A DNA stretch of 64,000 nt from Annona cherimola (taxonomy: Eukaryota; Streptophyta; Magnoliopsida; Magnoliales; Annonaceae), in contig CM059971.1 of assembly GCA_030490835.1 (NCBI GenBank), positions 28,141,817 through 28,205,816 of the forward strand, given 5' to 3'. The notes beneath the pieces were generated by a model, which was given only the letters and a program-made list of their open reading frames with translations, had not been told where the DNA came from and did not search any database. Each line of letters opens with the position of its first letter. Position 1 is the first letter of the stretch. This document shows, piece by piece, positions 1-11,508 of this stretch. Position numbers and translations under genes: made by a program.

Positions 1-2220
1 GAGGTATTTACTTAGCCTGAGCTAACAGGATCATTCCTCGGTTAATAAAAGAAATGGAGGCCGTAAGGAGTGAGGTTAGCACATGTACAAAGGAAATGTT
101 ATATTGGGATTTTCATGAGGGGGCAAATCAAAGGTACGTGATTCAAAATCATGGTGAAGATTTATTTTGAAAGGACGTTAAGAAATCCTAAGATTTTCAT
201 CCTAAGGTGAACGGGAAGTTTGATGGATTGATGAATGATATCTGATATATGTATATGTACACATGCATCATTTTTATTCATTGTTTAATTGTGATAGAAC
301 CGAATGAAATATTCATATATTATAAGATGAGTTTGTCTACATCGAGGAGGCTATAGTCCACATCACTTCTTTTATTTATAATATTATAATATTATTTAGA
401 CGAGTCACGAATATCATAATATATACAATAGATTGGACAGGTCTAGGAGGTCTGAGGGATATGTTTTCATTTGGTATATTGATAATATTATTATATAAAG
501 GGATTACCCAAGAGTTATGACTCTCATGACGACTCCAGTTGGAACGTTATTATCAAGTAATGTTATATGGAAGTAAGTAATGTCCAGATGCTTTACCTGT
601 GTCAAAAATAAAATACTATTTTAATTAGAGGCATGGATACATGGACGTTCAATGGCTTGTTCTGGGGTTTAGAAGTTGAATTGAATTTTATCAACAAGAA
701 TTTTTGGATGGTTGGCTGCGGTATATTTGCTGGAAATTATTTTGGACGTATCGACTAATATGTGGAGATGCTATTATCTATGTATTATATTAATATTAAT
801 AATGTGAAAGGTTATCAAAAGGTTCAATTAGAATGATTAATCTAACTGTATTGATAATATTGATTGATGAAAATCTGATCGAATATACATATATATACAC
901 ACGCAACTAAATAATACGACTGGTGGGATTTATTTATTTATAATGATCATTTAAATTATGGAAAAAAATGAGAGGTTTTAACTTTTTAAAGTTGAAAAAT
1001 TTGAGTTGATCTTAGTGTTAAACTTTTTAAAGAAATTTTAGAGACTAGCAAGAAATAATTAATAATCTATTACAAATTAAATTTGATGCAATTTATTTGT
1101 TTCTATGAGGATGATTTAACTGGTGAAAAATTAGGGATATATTCTAATAAATAATTTATGTATTTGTGAACTCAGAAAAAAATATATCTGTATTGAAGGT
1201 AGAAAGTGTATTGATGAAATTTTATGTGCATTCCCGTGACTAAGGAATCCAGGGTTGGACTTTCAAAGTTAGATTTGAGGAAAAAAGTTGGGATTGCAAA
1301 TATAAGGTAAGTAGGATTTTGAATTGAGTTCCGTGAATTTTTATGCCTTCTTGTGTATGTGACAGGCAGCGCCGATGAATTTTGATATGAATTTGATGAA
1401 TTTAGTTTCAGCAAGTTTTATACGGTTCATGTGGTATGTATTATGTTGAATTATTCACACAGCAGCTTGAGTTTGTAACTTTGATTTGTATCTTAGAAAG
1501 TATGATTTAATATATTATGAATAAAATATTTGATTGCATAAGCATGATATGAGAAAGATAATTTAAAGTTAATGTGATGGTTAAGTGTTTGTTTGGATGT
1601 GATTAGAGTGATTTTGGGTCCGTGAACTACTGAGTTAAAGAGGAAGTAAAGTTAAATGACAAGTAAATGATGATGAGCACTTGCATTGCAGTATGAGCAT
1701 AGGCATTGACATGTTAAATATTTGTGAAAGTTATAAGTTTTCATTTACTATCCTACTTATTGAGTTTGCTTAGACTCATTTTAGTTTTTTATTTTCAGTT
1801 AACTGGAAATGCAAAGGATGCAGGATGTTACAAGTTTCAACTAGATCATGGAAATTGAATCAAATATTTATTTGGATTTAAATTCTTTTAAAATTGAATA
1901 TTTATGGTTGGACCATTTGAATTTATAATATTTAGGATATTGCGGGTCTCAACAAGGTCATAGAAATTGCGTTACATATTTATTTAGTTTTGAGAGTTCA
2001 TTTGAAGTTAAGTATTTCTATTTTGGTTTTTTAATTTATGGTAATTATTGAGTGAGGTTAGTAAATAATTTTGATGGATATTGAGGAATTTTGTGTAAAT
2101 TTCTATAACTATTAAAGAGATGTAATTATTAATTTAATATTTTTACTCAACTTGACAGTCCGAATAGATTTTAAGTAGCGATCATTGGTCGTAGGAGGTG
2201 TGGGTCAACAGGATGTTACA
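1..2220 (+). mobile_element. Right part of a gypsy-type LTR (left end outside the window)
   Basis: The segment ends in GGATGTTACA at 2211-2220, the usual 3' end of plant Tekay-type chromovirus LTRs (TGTAACATCC...GGATGTTACA). About 450 bp before the end it carries 'cttattgagtttgcttagac' (1756-1775), a motif placed equally in the better-preserved solo LTR at 28298-31355. A TAAGGTAAGT-like leader lies near 1304. The copy is decayed and has no usable ORF. Two diverged stretches near 1825-1905 and 1938-2005 resemble each other. Orientation is inferred from the end motif and from the matching landmarks in the other LTR. Assignment to Ty3/gypsy rests on these motifs only, because no coding domain is visible. 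Confidence 0.45.
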
Positions 2221-2879
2221 ACGTTAGGGGACTGCAAGGGGCTTTTTAGTCTTTTTGACAGTTTTAAAAAATCATATCATAACGAAAAATAGAAATACTT
2301 TAGTAGGAAATACGAATTCTTTTGGATTCCTTTCGCTCACAAATTTACAATTAAAATATTTTTATATTAATGAAAGAAAATTTTGGATAATTTGCAAATA
2401 TCTCCAGATTGTTTGGGCATAATTGCCAATATGCCCACTTAATTTCATAAATTACAAATAATCTTAAATAATTTAATCATAATTTCAAATATGATCGTGT
2501 TGTTACGATGCCATCTCACTTTGTCATGGTGTTGTCATGACGATGTCCAGGTTTTGATATATTTACAAATATATGTAAATTATATAATATAGTTGCAATT
2601 TCATAGACTAGGTATTTATATTTGCAATTATGGTCAAATTATATTGATATATTTATAATTTTTAGATATATTTTTTGAATTTCCAAACTTAACAAAGTTT
2701 AAAGTTTTTAGTCTTGTTAATTAAAAACTTTTAAAGTTATTTAAGTAAATTTTATCCGTATGTAGACTTTTCCAAAAATTAAATTTGTGATTGTACCCAT
2801 ACAAATAAACTATAATTGCAAAAATATTTATTTATTTTTTGAAATTGTAAATATACTCACATAATTTATATATTTAGGC
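2221..2879. other. AT-rich spacer with a Mutator-TIR-like stretch
   Basis: No gene is seen. The stretch at about 2385-2500 ('ggataatttgcaaatatctc' and following) resembles the terminal inverted repeats of the Pack-MULE at 45755-49724. A weaker inverted counterpart may lie near 2610-2680, but no 9-bp target duplication was found, so it is treated as a decayed MULE end. Confidence 0.3.
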
Positions 2880-3155
2880 TAGTCTAAGTAAAGGCTTGCT
2901 TAGGGCAGCCCAAAAAACATGTTTCGAGAAATTTTTAAAATTTTTTTGACAAACGTGTTAAGTTCAGAAAATTACAAAAATGTCATTATCTTTAAAAATA
3001 CAAATAAATACTTAAAATTTTCAAAAATGGTAAAATTTTTTTTATACATTCATTACACTTAGCTTAACACAATTGTAAAAAAAAACTAAAAAATGTATCG
3101 AAACATCTTTTTAGGTCGGCCTAAGTAAGCGTTTACTTAGGCTGCCTAATCGGAT
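2880..3155. repeat. Foldback MITE, family F (diverged copy)
   Basis: Inverted arms are visible: the left end reads 'ctaagtaaaggcttgcttag' and the right end 'taagcgtttacttaggctgc' in inverted relation. The AT-rich interior shares the 'cttagcttaacac...tgtaaaaaa' right-arm pattern of the F copies at 4594, 11073 and 60985. Boundaries are approximate and no target duplication was identified. Confidence 0.4.
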
Positions 3156-4593
3156 CTTCTCTCTTGTAAATATATCATCATCGTGACGGGGCAATGACTC
3201 AAGAGTTTACTCTACGTTACAGGCCAAGTTGTCTCGGCAGCGGAGTCAACTCAGCAAAAGGCACTTTTAATAGTTGTTAGAACTGTATAACTGAATTACT
3301 ATAAATGTAAAATATTTAAAAATTATTGGCATAAAGACAAAATAAAAAAAGTTGACATATATGCAATTATTTTATTTTTAAGTTGTCGTGAATGCAAATA
3401 ATCTTCTAAAATAAATAATAAATTTTTTTATAGAAATATAAACTTTTAATAAATACCACGGACTTGGGAAGATATTGCTGCATTCTGTAGACCAAAAAGT
3501 GGTACGACTACTCCTGGGGCCCGCGCATGCACACGGGCAATGGAGCGAGAGTAGACTATGAGCAATCCAGCTCAATTCATACATACATACAATAGTCTAT
3601 CCCAACAACTTTAATAATTTTTTTTCCTTTCTTCATCATTATTCTCACATTTCTTTTTGTTTTTTTGTAATCATTTTAGGAACACTATAGTCAGTTATTA
3701 TTATTATTATTACTACTACTACACACGCATCCTTATACACGCCCTTTTTCGATGAGCATAATATATTTATAAGACAAGTGTGGAATAAACTATTGTAGCA
3801 CGTGACATGTATTATTAGCAAAAATAGATTTCCTAATAAAATAATAAAGAAAACATTGAAAATATAATTTAAAATGAAAAAGATATTAAAATTATTAAGA
3901 AAATATTACATCACCTAAAAGGTGGTTCAAAAAGGCAGGTATTAGCAGGCCTTGGTAACATTAAGACTTCTTAATTACTACCGGCAAAACTGTACATCAT
4001 CCTTCTTGTGCCACACATCAAAGTAAAATTGATAGGTTAAGCATGCATTTTTGGTTCATGGCTGCAACTTTGCATTACGGGGACGTAGTTCTCCTATTCG
4101 ACTTCCAAGTTGATCTTAAATTCACGTACACCCATGTAATACCACTAGGCTAAGCCTTAGTTCACGAAAACTAGTATTAGTAACATAGGAATAATTAATG
4201 GGGAAATTTGTATTTAAACACCTCAAAATTTCTCAATTCTACAATGTATATTGAGATTTTATAAAAACCCTTACTTGCATTATTTATTTGCAAGAAACAC
4301 ACCAATAGTTGAGTCTATATCAACTATCTAAGGAATAAAAATTAGGGCACATCTGGGAATGTGTTTTTCTTTTTTAGCTGAGATGGAGTGAAGAATGAAA
4401 AATAAAATATTTTAAGATTTGCGTAATTGATATAAAATGATAAAGGTAAAGTTAAAATAAATAAAATTATTAAAATGTACAAATAAAATTTAAAAATAAA
4501 ATTATTAAGAATGAAACCTTTCCCACCAGACCCCATTTTGTGCATGTTAACAGAGGACCCTAGTTCAATGCACGGGGTTGCATTGAGCCTCAT
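3156..4593. other. Unannotated AT-rich region with a trinucleotide run
   Basis: I see no gene. 3180-3260 and 3455-3560 are more GC-balanced, possibly old low-copy DNA. A short TTA/CTA trinucleotide run lies near 3697-3725. The small ORFs here have no recognisable domain. Confidence 0.3.
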
Positions 4594-4926
4594 TGCACCT
4601 GGGTGTACTTCACATTTTTTTTTTTTACATTTTTTTTTTACTTTTGTTATGAAAATGTTAATCTAAGTATATTTAACATGTGTATAAATTTTTATCATTT
4701 TTGGACATTTTTAGATATTTTTTCGAATTTTTTAAAATTAATGGCATTTTTAGTAATTTTACTGATTTTACTAAAAATGTTACTGATTTTAAAAAATTCA
4801 AAAAAATAATCTAAAAATCTCCAAAAATGATAAAAATTTATACACATGTTAAATATACTTAGATTAACTGTTGTGTAAATTTTTTTTAAAAAATAACAAA
4901 AAAAAATGAAGTCCACCCGGGTGCAT
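4594..4926. repeat. Foldback MITE, family F
   Basis: Two long arms are nearly perfect inverted copies of each other: the left arm contains 'catgtgtataaatttttatc' (4678-4697) and the right arm its reverse complement at about 4828-4847. The ends read TGCACCTGGGTG and CACCCGGGTGCA in inverted relation. The arms meet around a short AT-rich centre near 4750-4790. The whole unit can fold into one hairpin. It contains no coding sequence; the ORFs on both strands are by-products of the AT-rich palindrome. Confidence 0.7.
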
Positions 4927-4940
4927 TGAACCCGCTGCGT

Positions 4941-5260
4941 TAACAAACGTACCTAAATTTCCGAATTAACGAATGTGTTGTCCTTTTCAGGTGTCCGTGA
5001 TCCGACTGTGGGAATATTCCTTTTATCGAAGTGATTTCCAGGCCAGCTCGTACGGAGGCAATGGAGCACGTGAGAGCCAGTGGGTGTGGTTTGACACAAA
5101 AATGGGCCAAAAGGTCCTCTAGAGCTGGAGAAAATACAACGCATACCTTAATATATATATCTCGTACTTTGCAAGCACGGGCAGCAGCTGTCTGCCTTCT
5201 TTTCAGCCCCAACTCGAAGATTCTGACAATTGCCACCCTCGCATGTGGTCCCATTGCACA
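4941..5260. other. GC-balanced low-copy island
   Basis: This stretch is less AT-rich than its surroundings and has ORFs on both strands (for example 4940-5278 minus and 5031-5297 plus). None shows a domain I recognise. It may be remnant genic or promoter DNA. It directly precedes the tandem triplication at 5261. Confidence 0.3.
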
Positions 5261-5775
5261 GAAATGCATCATCCTCATTGTTTACACAAATTTGTAAAAA
5301 CGGGTCCAAAAAATAAAAAATTTTGGACCACTAATTTCATCTTTCCCATATCCTCATGGTACATTGATGGCCTTTGACATATGCCATGTTCTCCAGCATT
5401 GGATGAATTGCAAAAATCAGATTATCCCACGGCACAAAAATGAATTATCCTCATTGTTTACATTTTTTCAAAAACCAAGAAATTTGTGAAAATGTTTTTG
5501 GACCATTTCATCTTTCCCATGTACTCGTAGTACATTGACGGCCTTTAACGTATGCCATGTTAACTTGGAAAAATCAGATGGCCCCATGGCCGAGAAATGA
5601 ATCATCCTCACTCTTTACGTTTTTTAAAAATAAGAAATTTTTTTGAAAATGGGTCCCAAAAATAAATTTTTTTAGACCATTTCATCTTTCCCATATATTC
5701 ATAGTGCATTGACAGCCTTTTGACATAAGCAATGTTGTCCAGCTTTGGATGATCTGGAAAAATTAAATTCTCTTG
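5261..5775. repeat. Three tandem copies of a ~157-176 bp unit
   Basis: Three diverged copies begin near 5261, 5437 and 5594. Each starts with 'gaaatg..tcatcctca' and continues through 'ccatttcatctttcccata', a 'gtacattgacggcctt' block, 'atgccatgtt' and 'aaaatcagat'. The spacing is about 176 then 157 bp. The unit is non-coding and has no relation I can see to the other repeats in the window. Confidence 0.75.
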
Positions 5776-6144
5776 CTGGTGTATTACGATTGTTAGACGG
5801 TAAAATATTATAACATAGTGATTCTAATAATGGAAAATTATAAATTTTCTACTCCTCATTTTATGTATTTTTCTTGCTCTTCCTAGTTTTTTCAAAAAAA
5901 ATTGTAAAAATAAAGATTTGCCTAGGGATGAGAGGGGAAACATTCGTTATTCATCTCACTAGACTTTTGATATGATAGTTTGACATTTTAATTAGAAACA
6001 ATCAAAATGCGCTTTCTATATTTTAATAAATAAATTAATTTAAAATTTAAAATATTTTTGGCAAAAAATTTAAAAAGGTGGCTGAAAAGAATTTCAACAA
6101 AACGTGGAAGGCCAAGGTTTTGAAAAAAAATTAAATAAAGGGAC
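5776..6144. other. AT-rich spacer, nothing recognised
   Basis: No ORF, repeat or terminal structure could be supported here. Confidence 0.3.
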
Positions 6145-6410
6145 TTAGGTTATTTCGGGTGTGTTCGTAAAGTGATAAAAATTTTAATAAAGAGTTTTTT
6201 GTGTAATTTTTTTTTGAATTGGTGGAAAATAACGTAATATAATAAAGATGATAATGATGAGTAAATCGAATAAAGTTAAAATAGAGAGGTTATTTATATA
6301 CATAGTTACGTAGAAATGATAAAAAAAAGTACGATAGTAATATAAGAAAATATGAAAAAAATAATTTAAATATAAAAATAAAAGTTATAAATATAAAAAG
6401 TTTTAAGGTT
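6145..6410 (+). repeat. MITE-like repeat, family X
   Basis: One of about a dozen copies in the window of an AT-rich repeat. Its core, in this orientation, reads 'gataatgatgagtaaa...aaagttaaaatagagaggtt...gaaatgat...aaaatatgaaaaaataa'. The ends resemble GGGTGTGTTYGG and CCAA(A)CA-type inverted termini ('gggtgtgttcg' at left, 'tttgccaatcatcccc' at right). It is non-coding. Confidence 0.5.
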
Positions 6411-6858
6411 TGCCAATCATCCCCTTCAAGTAAAAAATTAAAGTCTAATGGATTCAAATTAGTAGAGGGACCAAAATTATATATTTTCAGACGGGAAGCT
6501 ATCTACTACAAATACAAAATAGTTAAAAAATGCAACTTCTAGGAAACTTACGGACCTATATGCAGAATTCCACTTTCAGGCCATAAACATGATTTTAAGG
6601 GTATGTTTGGCAACCTATGCAAGTGGGAATCAAACTCTTGTGTACTTCCATACATATTTATTAAAAAATAATTTAATATCTTAACTATTTAATTACTTTA
6701 ATTTTTCACTTTTATTTGTATGTTTCGGTAATTTTTTTCACACGATTATCCTATTTTTTCTCAATTTACTTCAATCACACGGAGTTACTCTAGACACTTT
6801 TCAAAATTGTTGTCTTCCCAACCACACAATGAGTGAGGAAAGAGGGATTGGTTGGTTA
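6411..6858. other. AT-rich spacer with a second MITE-like end
   Basis: A 'gggtatgtttggcaac' stretch near 6599 resembles the family X terminus and suggests a further decayed copy. No gene is seen. The last 8 bases (gttggtta, 6851-6858) are the left target duplication of the hAT element that follows. Confidence 0.35.
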
Positions 6859-8110
6859 TAGGGGTGGAAATAGGGTCGGGTTCAACCCGAGCCCGCATCA
6901 ACCCGAACCGATTTATATCATGGTTGGGTTAATATTTTAGAAATTTGGTTTTTGAAAATCGGGTTCAACCCGACCCGATTTTCAAATTCGGGTTGACTCG
7001 GGTTAGGGGGTCGGTCAACCCGAACCGACCCAATTTGACCGACCCGAATTAACCCAATTTGACCAACTTGAATCAACCCGATTCATAAGATATGTATTTG
7101 AATATGTTTATGAGAGTGTATTTCATTCATGTTGTTTGGATATTTAAATAAAATTGTGTGGAGTTTGAAAATATGTTTAACAATTTGGTTATGAAATGTT
7201 GTTTGAATTTATTTAGTTTAGAAATATATTTGGTTAATTAGTTGTGAAATTATATTTGGATTATTTGGTTATGAGTATGTTTGGTAATGAATAAAAGTTT
7301 TGAAGAGTAAAAGTTATCAACTGATGTGATATGATAAGGGTAATGATGAGTAATAAAGAGAATAAAGTTAAAATAGATAGGTTAGTTGTGTGGATAATTG
7401 TATATAAATGATTGAAAAGTAGGGTAGTTATATAGGAAAATGTGAAAAAATAATTAAAAAATATGATAGTTAAAAATATGATAATTGTAGAGAGTGAAAA
7501 GTTTTAGATTGAAAAGTTTTAATTGACTTTCTCTTTCAATTGCCAAACATACCCTATATTGCATTGTAAATAGTTTGTTTAGAAGTTCGCTTGCATTGGT
7601 GATTTGAAATAACGAACAGGTCAATTGGGATTTTGAGATGTTTGTAGTTTTGATTGGAAGCCAACTAAGAATGTAAGTAAGACTATAATATTCGTTTTTT
7701 CATTTTGTATAATTTACTGCAATACTTTTACTTGGCTTTCACTTTTTGACTTGCAGGAGACATTAATTGCTCAAAGAATACAAAAAGCAAAAAAATAAAT
7801 CAATTACAAAACTTATCCTTCACTTTTGAGTTACGTAGAACTTTTTAGTACTTATTGTTTTTATAATTATCATTGCTTTTTTGTTATTTTAGAAATTTGG
7901 GTGAACAAAAGCTTAACTAACATTGATAATATGTGTAATCTATTAGCCCGATTTCTAACCCGAACCGAACCGATTTGAGGTGGGTTGAAATAGGGTTGGG
8001 TTAAGGTGTGAAAAGTAGGATTGAAAGTAGGGTTGGGTTGAGATTTTACAAGGTGGGTTAGGGTTGTATTTGTCCCAACCCGAGTCAACCCGACCCGATT
8101 TACACCCCTA
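6859..8110. mobile_element. Non-autonomous hAT-type element with CGGGTT-rich ends
   Basis: The element begins TAGGGGTGGAAATAGGGTCG and ends with the inverted counterpart CACCCCTA. It is flanked by a perfect 8-bp duplication, gttggtta (6851-6858 and 8111-8118). An 8-bp duplication with a TAGGGGTG-like terminus is the hallmark of hAT. Both subterminal regions are packed with GGGTCGGGTT/AACCCGACCC motifs, a layout expected for transposase-binding sites. The interior is AT-rich, encodes no transposase and carries a nested family X repeat (7273-7554). The 72-aa reading frame at 7870-8088 is a by-product of the CCCGACC repeats. Confidence 0.85.
7273..7554 (+). repeat. MITE-like repeat, family X, nested in the hAT element
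   Basis: Good inverted termini are visible: 'gagtatgtttggtaat' at the left and 'attgccaaacataccc' at the right. The conserved core (gatatgataaggg, aataaagttaaaatagatag) lies between them. The triplet 'tat' flanks both sides, a possible 3-bp target duplication. Because it sits inside the hAT element it inserted after, or was carried along with, that element. Confidence 0.6.
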
Positions 8111-8118
8111 GTTGGTTA

Positions 8119-8608
8119 TAACGGAATCGGTTTCTGTTTCCGAAATCAAAGGGTATAAAAATAGAAAGGCCTGCATTTTTTCTGCATTTCCACGGCGGTT
8201 AAAAGGCTAACCAGGAAAATGGTAAAAAAGCCTTTCCCTTTTGCTGACCTGCGCTGCATGCTTGCATGCCTTTTCCTTTCTGTCCGTTCTCGGCATCGTC
8301 GAAGGCGACAAAAATGCTATCGGTTTGCACAGCTGGTAAGATCAGAGATTAGTCGCCCTCCATCAACGACAACCAGCTGGTAGATGAACTCCTCAGCTGC
8401 TGCCGCTCCATCTCGACCGTCCATCTCTTTCCACCCCATCACACTCTCGCAGGCCGTATCATCCAGAAATCCCACCCACCCACCGGTTTCTTGGGAATTT
8501 TGGGACTTTTCTACTTGAGTTTCATTCTCATGGGCTCCATTTTTCTTTTACAATTTCATGAGGAATGTTCAACATTTAGAATACTAATTGTAAGAATAAT
8601 AAGAAAAA
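8119..8608. other. GC-balanced low-copy island
   Basis: 8140-8490 is noticeably GC-richer than its surroundings and holds a TATA-like 'ggtataaaaatag' (8150-8162). It looks like old low-copy, perhaps genic or promoter, DNA. No reading frame gives a recognisable domain, and the 66-aa frame at 8491-8691 runs into the following MULE-type element. Confidence 0.3.
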
Positions 8609-9065
8609 GCACAAATTTCACGTACGCACTCCTAATTTCACTTATATTCGAGAAATTTTTTGAAATTTTCATATATAATTATGTATTTTAACTAAAATTA
8701 TATTTATACATACACCGTTACCAACTCATTTAATAAGCTGTTAATCTTTAGCAAAATGACGAATATGCCCAGTACTTAATTATATTCTCAGCCGAAATCT
8801 TATATTGTTATGAATTTTTGGCACTTTTTCTGTTATAAAATCATATGTTATTTGAATGTAAATTTTTAATGTTAAGTAAACTAACCTCAAGATATGTTAT
8901 GGCTTGGGCATATTCATCATTTTAATGAGAGCTCAGTAGCCACTTTAACAGATTCCTAGCACATGAGTATAAATAGAATCTTAAGCAAAATATATAAAGA
9001 TATCTAAAAGTTCCCGGACATAAGTGAAAATAGAAAAAAATCTTGCGTAAATGTAAAATTTGTCC
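8609..9065. mobile_element. Short Mutator-type TIR element (MULE-MITE, copy 1)
   Basis: Long inverted arms of roughly 170 bp are visible. The left arm runs from GCACAAATTTCACGTACGC to 'caaaatgacgaatatgccca' (8751-8770); the right arm has the inverted 'gggcatattcatcatttt' (8907-8924) and ends in 'acaaatttt'-type sequence inverted (AAATTTGTCC). It belongs to the same family as the element at 11509-11985, which shares the inner 'aaaatgacgaatatgcccag' block. The flanks taagaaaaa and taaaaaagc are similar but not a perfect duplication. It encodes nothing. Confidence 0.6.
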
Positions 9066-9532
9066 TAAAAAAGCAATGATTAGTATTAACAACAAATAAG
9101 GATTAATACTTATAGTGAGTTTGAAGACTCCGTGCTTATCTGTAACTTTTTGATTTCAAATTATATTTTAATCTAAAACACCACCCTAAAGTTCTTTTAC
9201 TACAAAAACCTAAATTGTCGTTTCTGAATAATTGTGATCAATTGGGAAAATAACTAAATCAAAATCTTAGGTTGGCCATATTTGTCTTAGATACACATAA
9301 TATGTGTAAATTATGAAAAACATTTGTATCTATTCATATATGCATTAAAATATTATAATACTTCATAGAATCACTTGTTGTTAAAAAATAACATTTTACA
9401 CATCTTAGATGTTAAATTAATATCTTTAAAATAGATATGCAAATCAACCGTTCTTGTTAGGTTCATTTTGTACCTTTACAAGATGGCACTCATGCAAGCA
9501 TTTGATTTGGCTGAGACTTATTTGTTAATTTA
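9066..9532. other. AT-rich spacer, nothing recognised
   Basis: No gene, tandem repeat or terminal structure could be supported. Confidence 0.3.
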
Positions 9533-9765
9533 GGATATGTTTTGGAAGTAATATAACTTTTGATGAAAATTTTTTAGGGCAACAGTTTTTTAAATTGAAA
9601 AAATGATGTGATACTATAAAGATTACGGTAAAGAGTAAAGAAAATAAGGTTAAAATAAATATACTAGATGCAGGAGCAATTATATAAAAATAATTAAATA
9701 AGTATGATAGTTGTACAGGAAGTGAAGAAATAATTTTGATTTTATTGTCAAGATAGCCCCATTTT
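9533..9765 (+). repeat. MITE-like repeat, family X (diverged)
   Basis: The core pattern is preserved (atgatgtgatactataaag, aaggttaaaataaatata, aaataattaaataagtatga). The terminus 'ggatatgttttgg' at the left matches the GGGTATGTTTGG family end. The right end is poorly kept. The minus-strand 81-aa frame across it is a shadow of the repeat. Confidence 0.4.
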
Positions 9766-10780
9766 ATCATGTTGCACCCTAGTATGCCTCATTAATGAAT
9801 GCGTACACATGAAAATTTATATTCATTTGGTGGTCACTTTTATAAGATATACTATAAGTGTATTGACTTTGCTCCTATGAAAGCTCTCTTTTCTACAACC
9901 CCTTCTTTCTTTTTTCAAAATCTTAATATTTTATAAAATTTATTTTATCTATTGTATTTAGTATAACAAATTCTTTTATTTGTCGAGTATTATTGTGCAC
10001 CAATTCTATCTATAAATGTGTAGAATCAACATAATAAAATTATTTAATAATAAATGTAAATTTTAAAGTAGTATTTTCAACATTTAAATTATTTAAAATG
10101 TCATTGTTATATAGATAAATGATTCTATAAAATATTATTATATTTACAAGCAATTTTGATAATTTAATCATGAATATATATTTTTCAGAAAATGGGCCCT
10201 GGATATATTTGATTTAAAAAATTTATAAGGACATTGGTCATTTTATATAAAAAATTAACAACATTAAGAATTTATAACTTAATTGATGGGCATAACTGTG
10301 TTAGTGTCAACTATGACTTAGCCAACTAGCTTGTTCCTGGCATATTAGAGTTGAAAATTTTAAATTATCAATTCATTTGTTCATAATTCTCATAATCTAT
10401 TTAAATAATGATAATGACCAATACTTGTGGCAAGTATGGAAGCTTCATGCTTATTCTTAGATTTTAATTTTTAAAATATATTTTAAAAAATCTAAACCAT
10501 TCATTAGGTCATCAATGTATATTTATCTATAATTCTAAAAATTACACTCATTGCAAAATTTTATACATTATATTTATGCTATACATTTTTTAAAAATTTC
10601 AGTAGTTGCATGTTCACTTTCAAAGGATACCATTTTTTAATAAGATATTAGTCTCCAATGGAAAACTAATTTTGATGACATGATACATTAAGATGTTTTA
10701 CACGTGATAAACAGTCAAGAGTATTTAATCGGTTTTTTGTACAATTTGATATTTGATATTATAATTAACACACAGGAGAG
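9766..10780. other. AT-rich region, nothing recognised
   Basis: About 1 kb of very AT-rich sequence with no ORF of note and no terminal repeats that I can pair. Confidence 0.3.
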
Positions 10781-10961
10781 CTTTCACCTATGTAAGGAGA
10801 CTTAAGTCACTACCACAAGATGAACTACTAACATATAGGTCGAACACAGGATGCCCAGAAATTTGCCAGCGTCCAGACCAATGGGGATGGCCCGATGGTT
10901 CAGGAATCCGGTTGACCCTACTTGCCATTGAGCGCTGGCTCTGGCCGCTTAAAAAAAAAAA
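10781..10961 (+). repeat. Poly(A)-ended retroposon-like segment (SINE candidate)
   Basis: A GC-balanced block in AT-rich DNA ends abruptly in an A-run (10951-10961) after 'gctggctctggccgctt'. It contains 'aggtcgaacacagg' (10836-10849) and 'gatggttcaggaatccgg', either of which could be a decayed Pol III B box. I found no clear A box and no convincing target duplication. It could instead be a tail of a LINE. Confidence 0.3.
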
Positions 10962-11072
10962 GAAAAGAAAGGAAACCGAAGGTACACATGGAGCCTCCGT
11001 GCTTTTAAGATAGCATTTACTCGCAAACCAATTAATAAATGGACGTTGATATAGTGTACCGCACTTAGCTAC

Positions 11073-11373
11073 AATGTACCTGAATGCTTTAACTCAATTT
11101 TTTAATTTTTTTGAAATTTTTATATAACTATTAATTTAAGTGTATTTAATATGTGTATCAATTTTTACTATTTTTGGATATTTTTAAATTTTTATTTTTA
11201 TTTTTAAATTACTAAAATACCACTGATTTTTAAAAATAAAAATAAAAATCTAAAAAGCTTCAAAAATAGTAAAAATTGATACATATGTTAAATACACTTA
11301 GATTAATAGTTGTATAAAAAAGTTTCAAAAAAATAAAAATAAGTTAAATGCACCCGGGTGCACCACCCGGGTG
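11073..11373. repeat. Foldback MITE, family F (well preserved)
   Basis: Arms of about 110 bp are inverted copies: the left arm contains 'atatgtgtatcaatttttac' (11149-11168) and the right arm its inverted form near 11269-11288. The right end has 'aatgcacccgggtgcaccac', matching the CACCCGGGTGCA end of the copy at 4594. The right end also carries a small extra duplication of CACCCGGGTG. Confidence 0.7.
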
Positions 11374-11508
11374 AAATGAATCATTCCCATAGATAAATAC
11401 ATTGTAATGAGTTGAGAATGGATCCCCAATTAACCTATTTATCCAATCAACCAGCATAACCAAATCACAGCCTATAAAATAAAAAATTTAATATTATCTT
11501 AATGTTTA

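Noticed and set aside
6880..7090. CCCGAACC/GGGTCGGG-rich stretches read as interstitial telomere repeats
   Set aside because: The unit is not the plant TTTAGGG repeat, and the stretches are the subterminal zones of a hAT element with a perfect 8-bp duplication.
8150..8490. Possible promoter and first exon of a host gene
   Set aside because: There is a TATA-like box and a GC-balanced stretch, but no frame with recognisable coding content and no downstream exon before the next transposon.
10836..10849. tRNA gene suggested by a GGTCGAAC-like box
   Set aside because: No cloverleaf could be drawn around it and the block ends in an A-run, so a SINE-like retroposon is the better reading.
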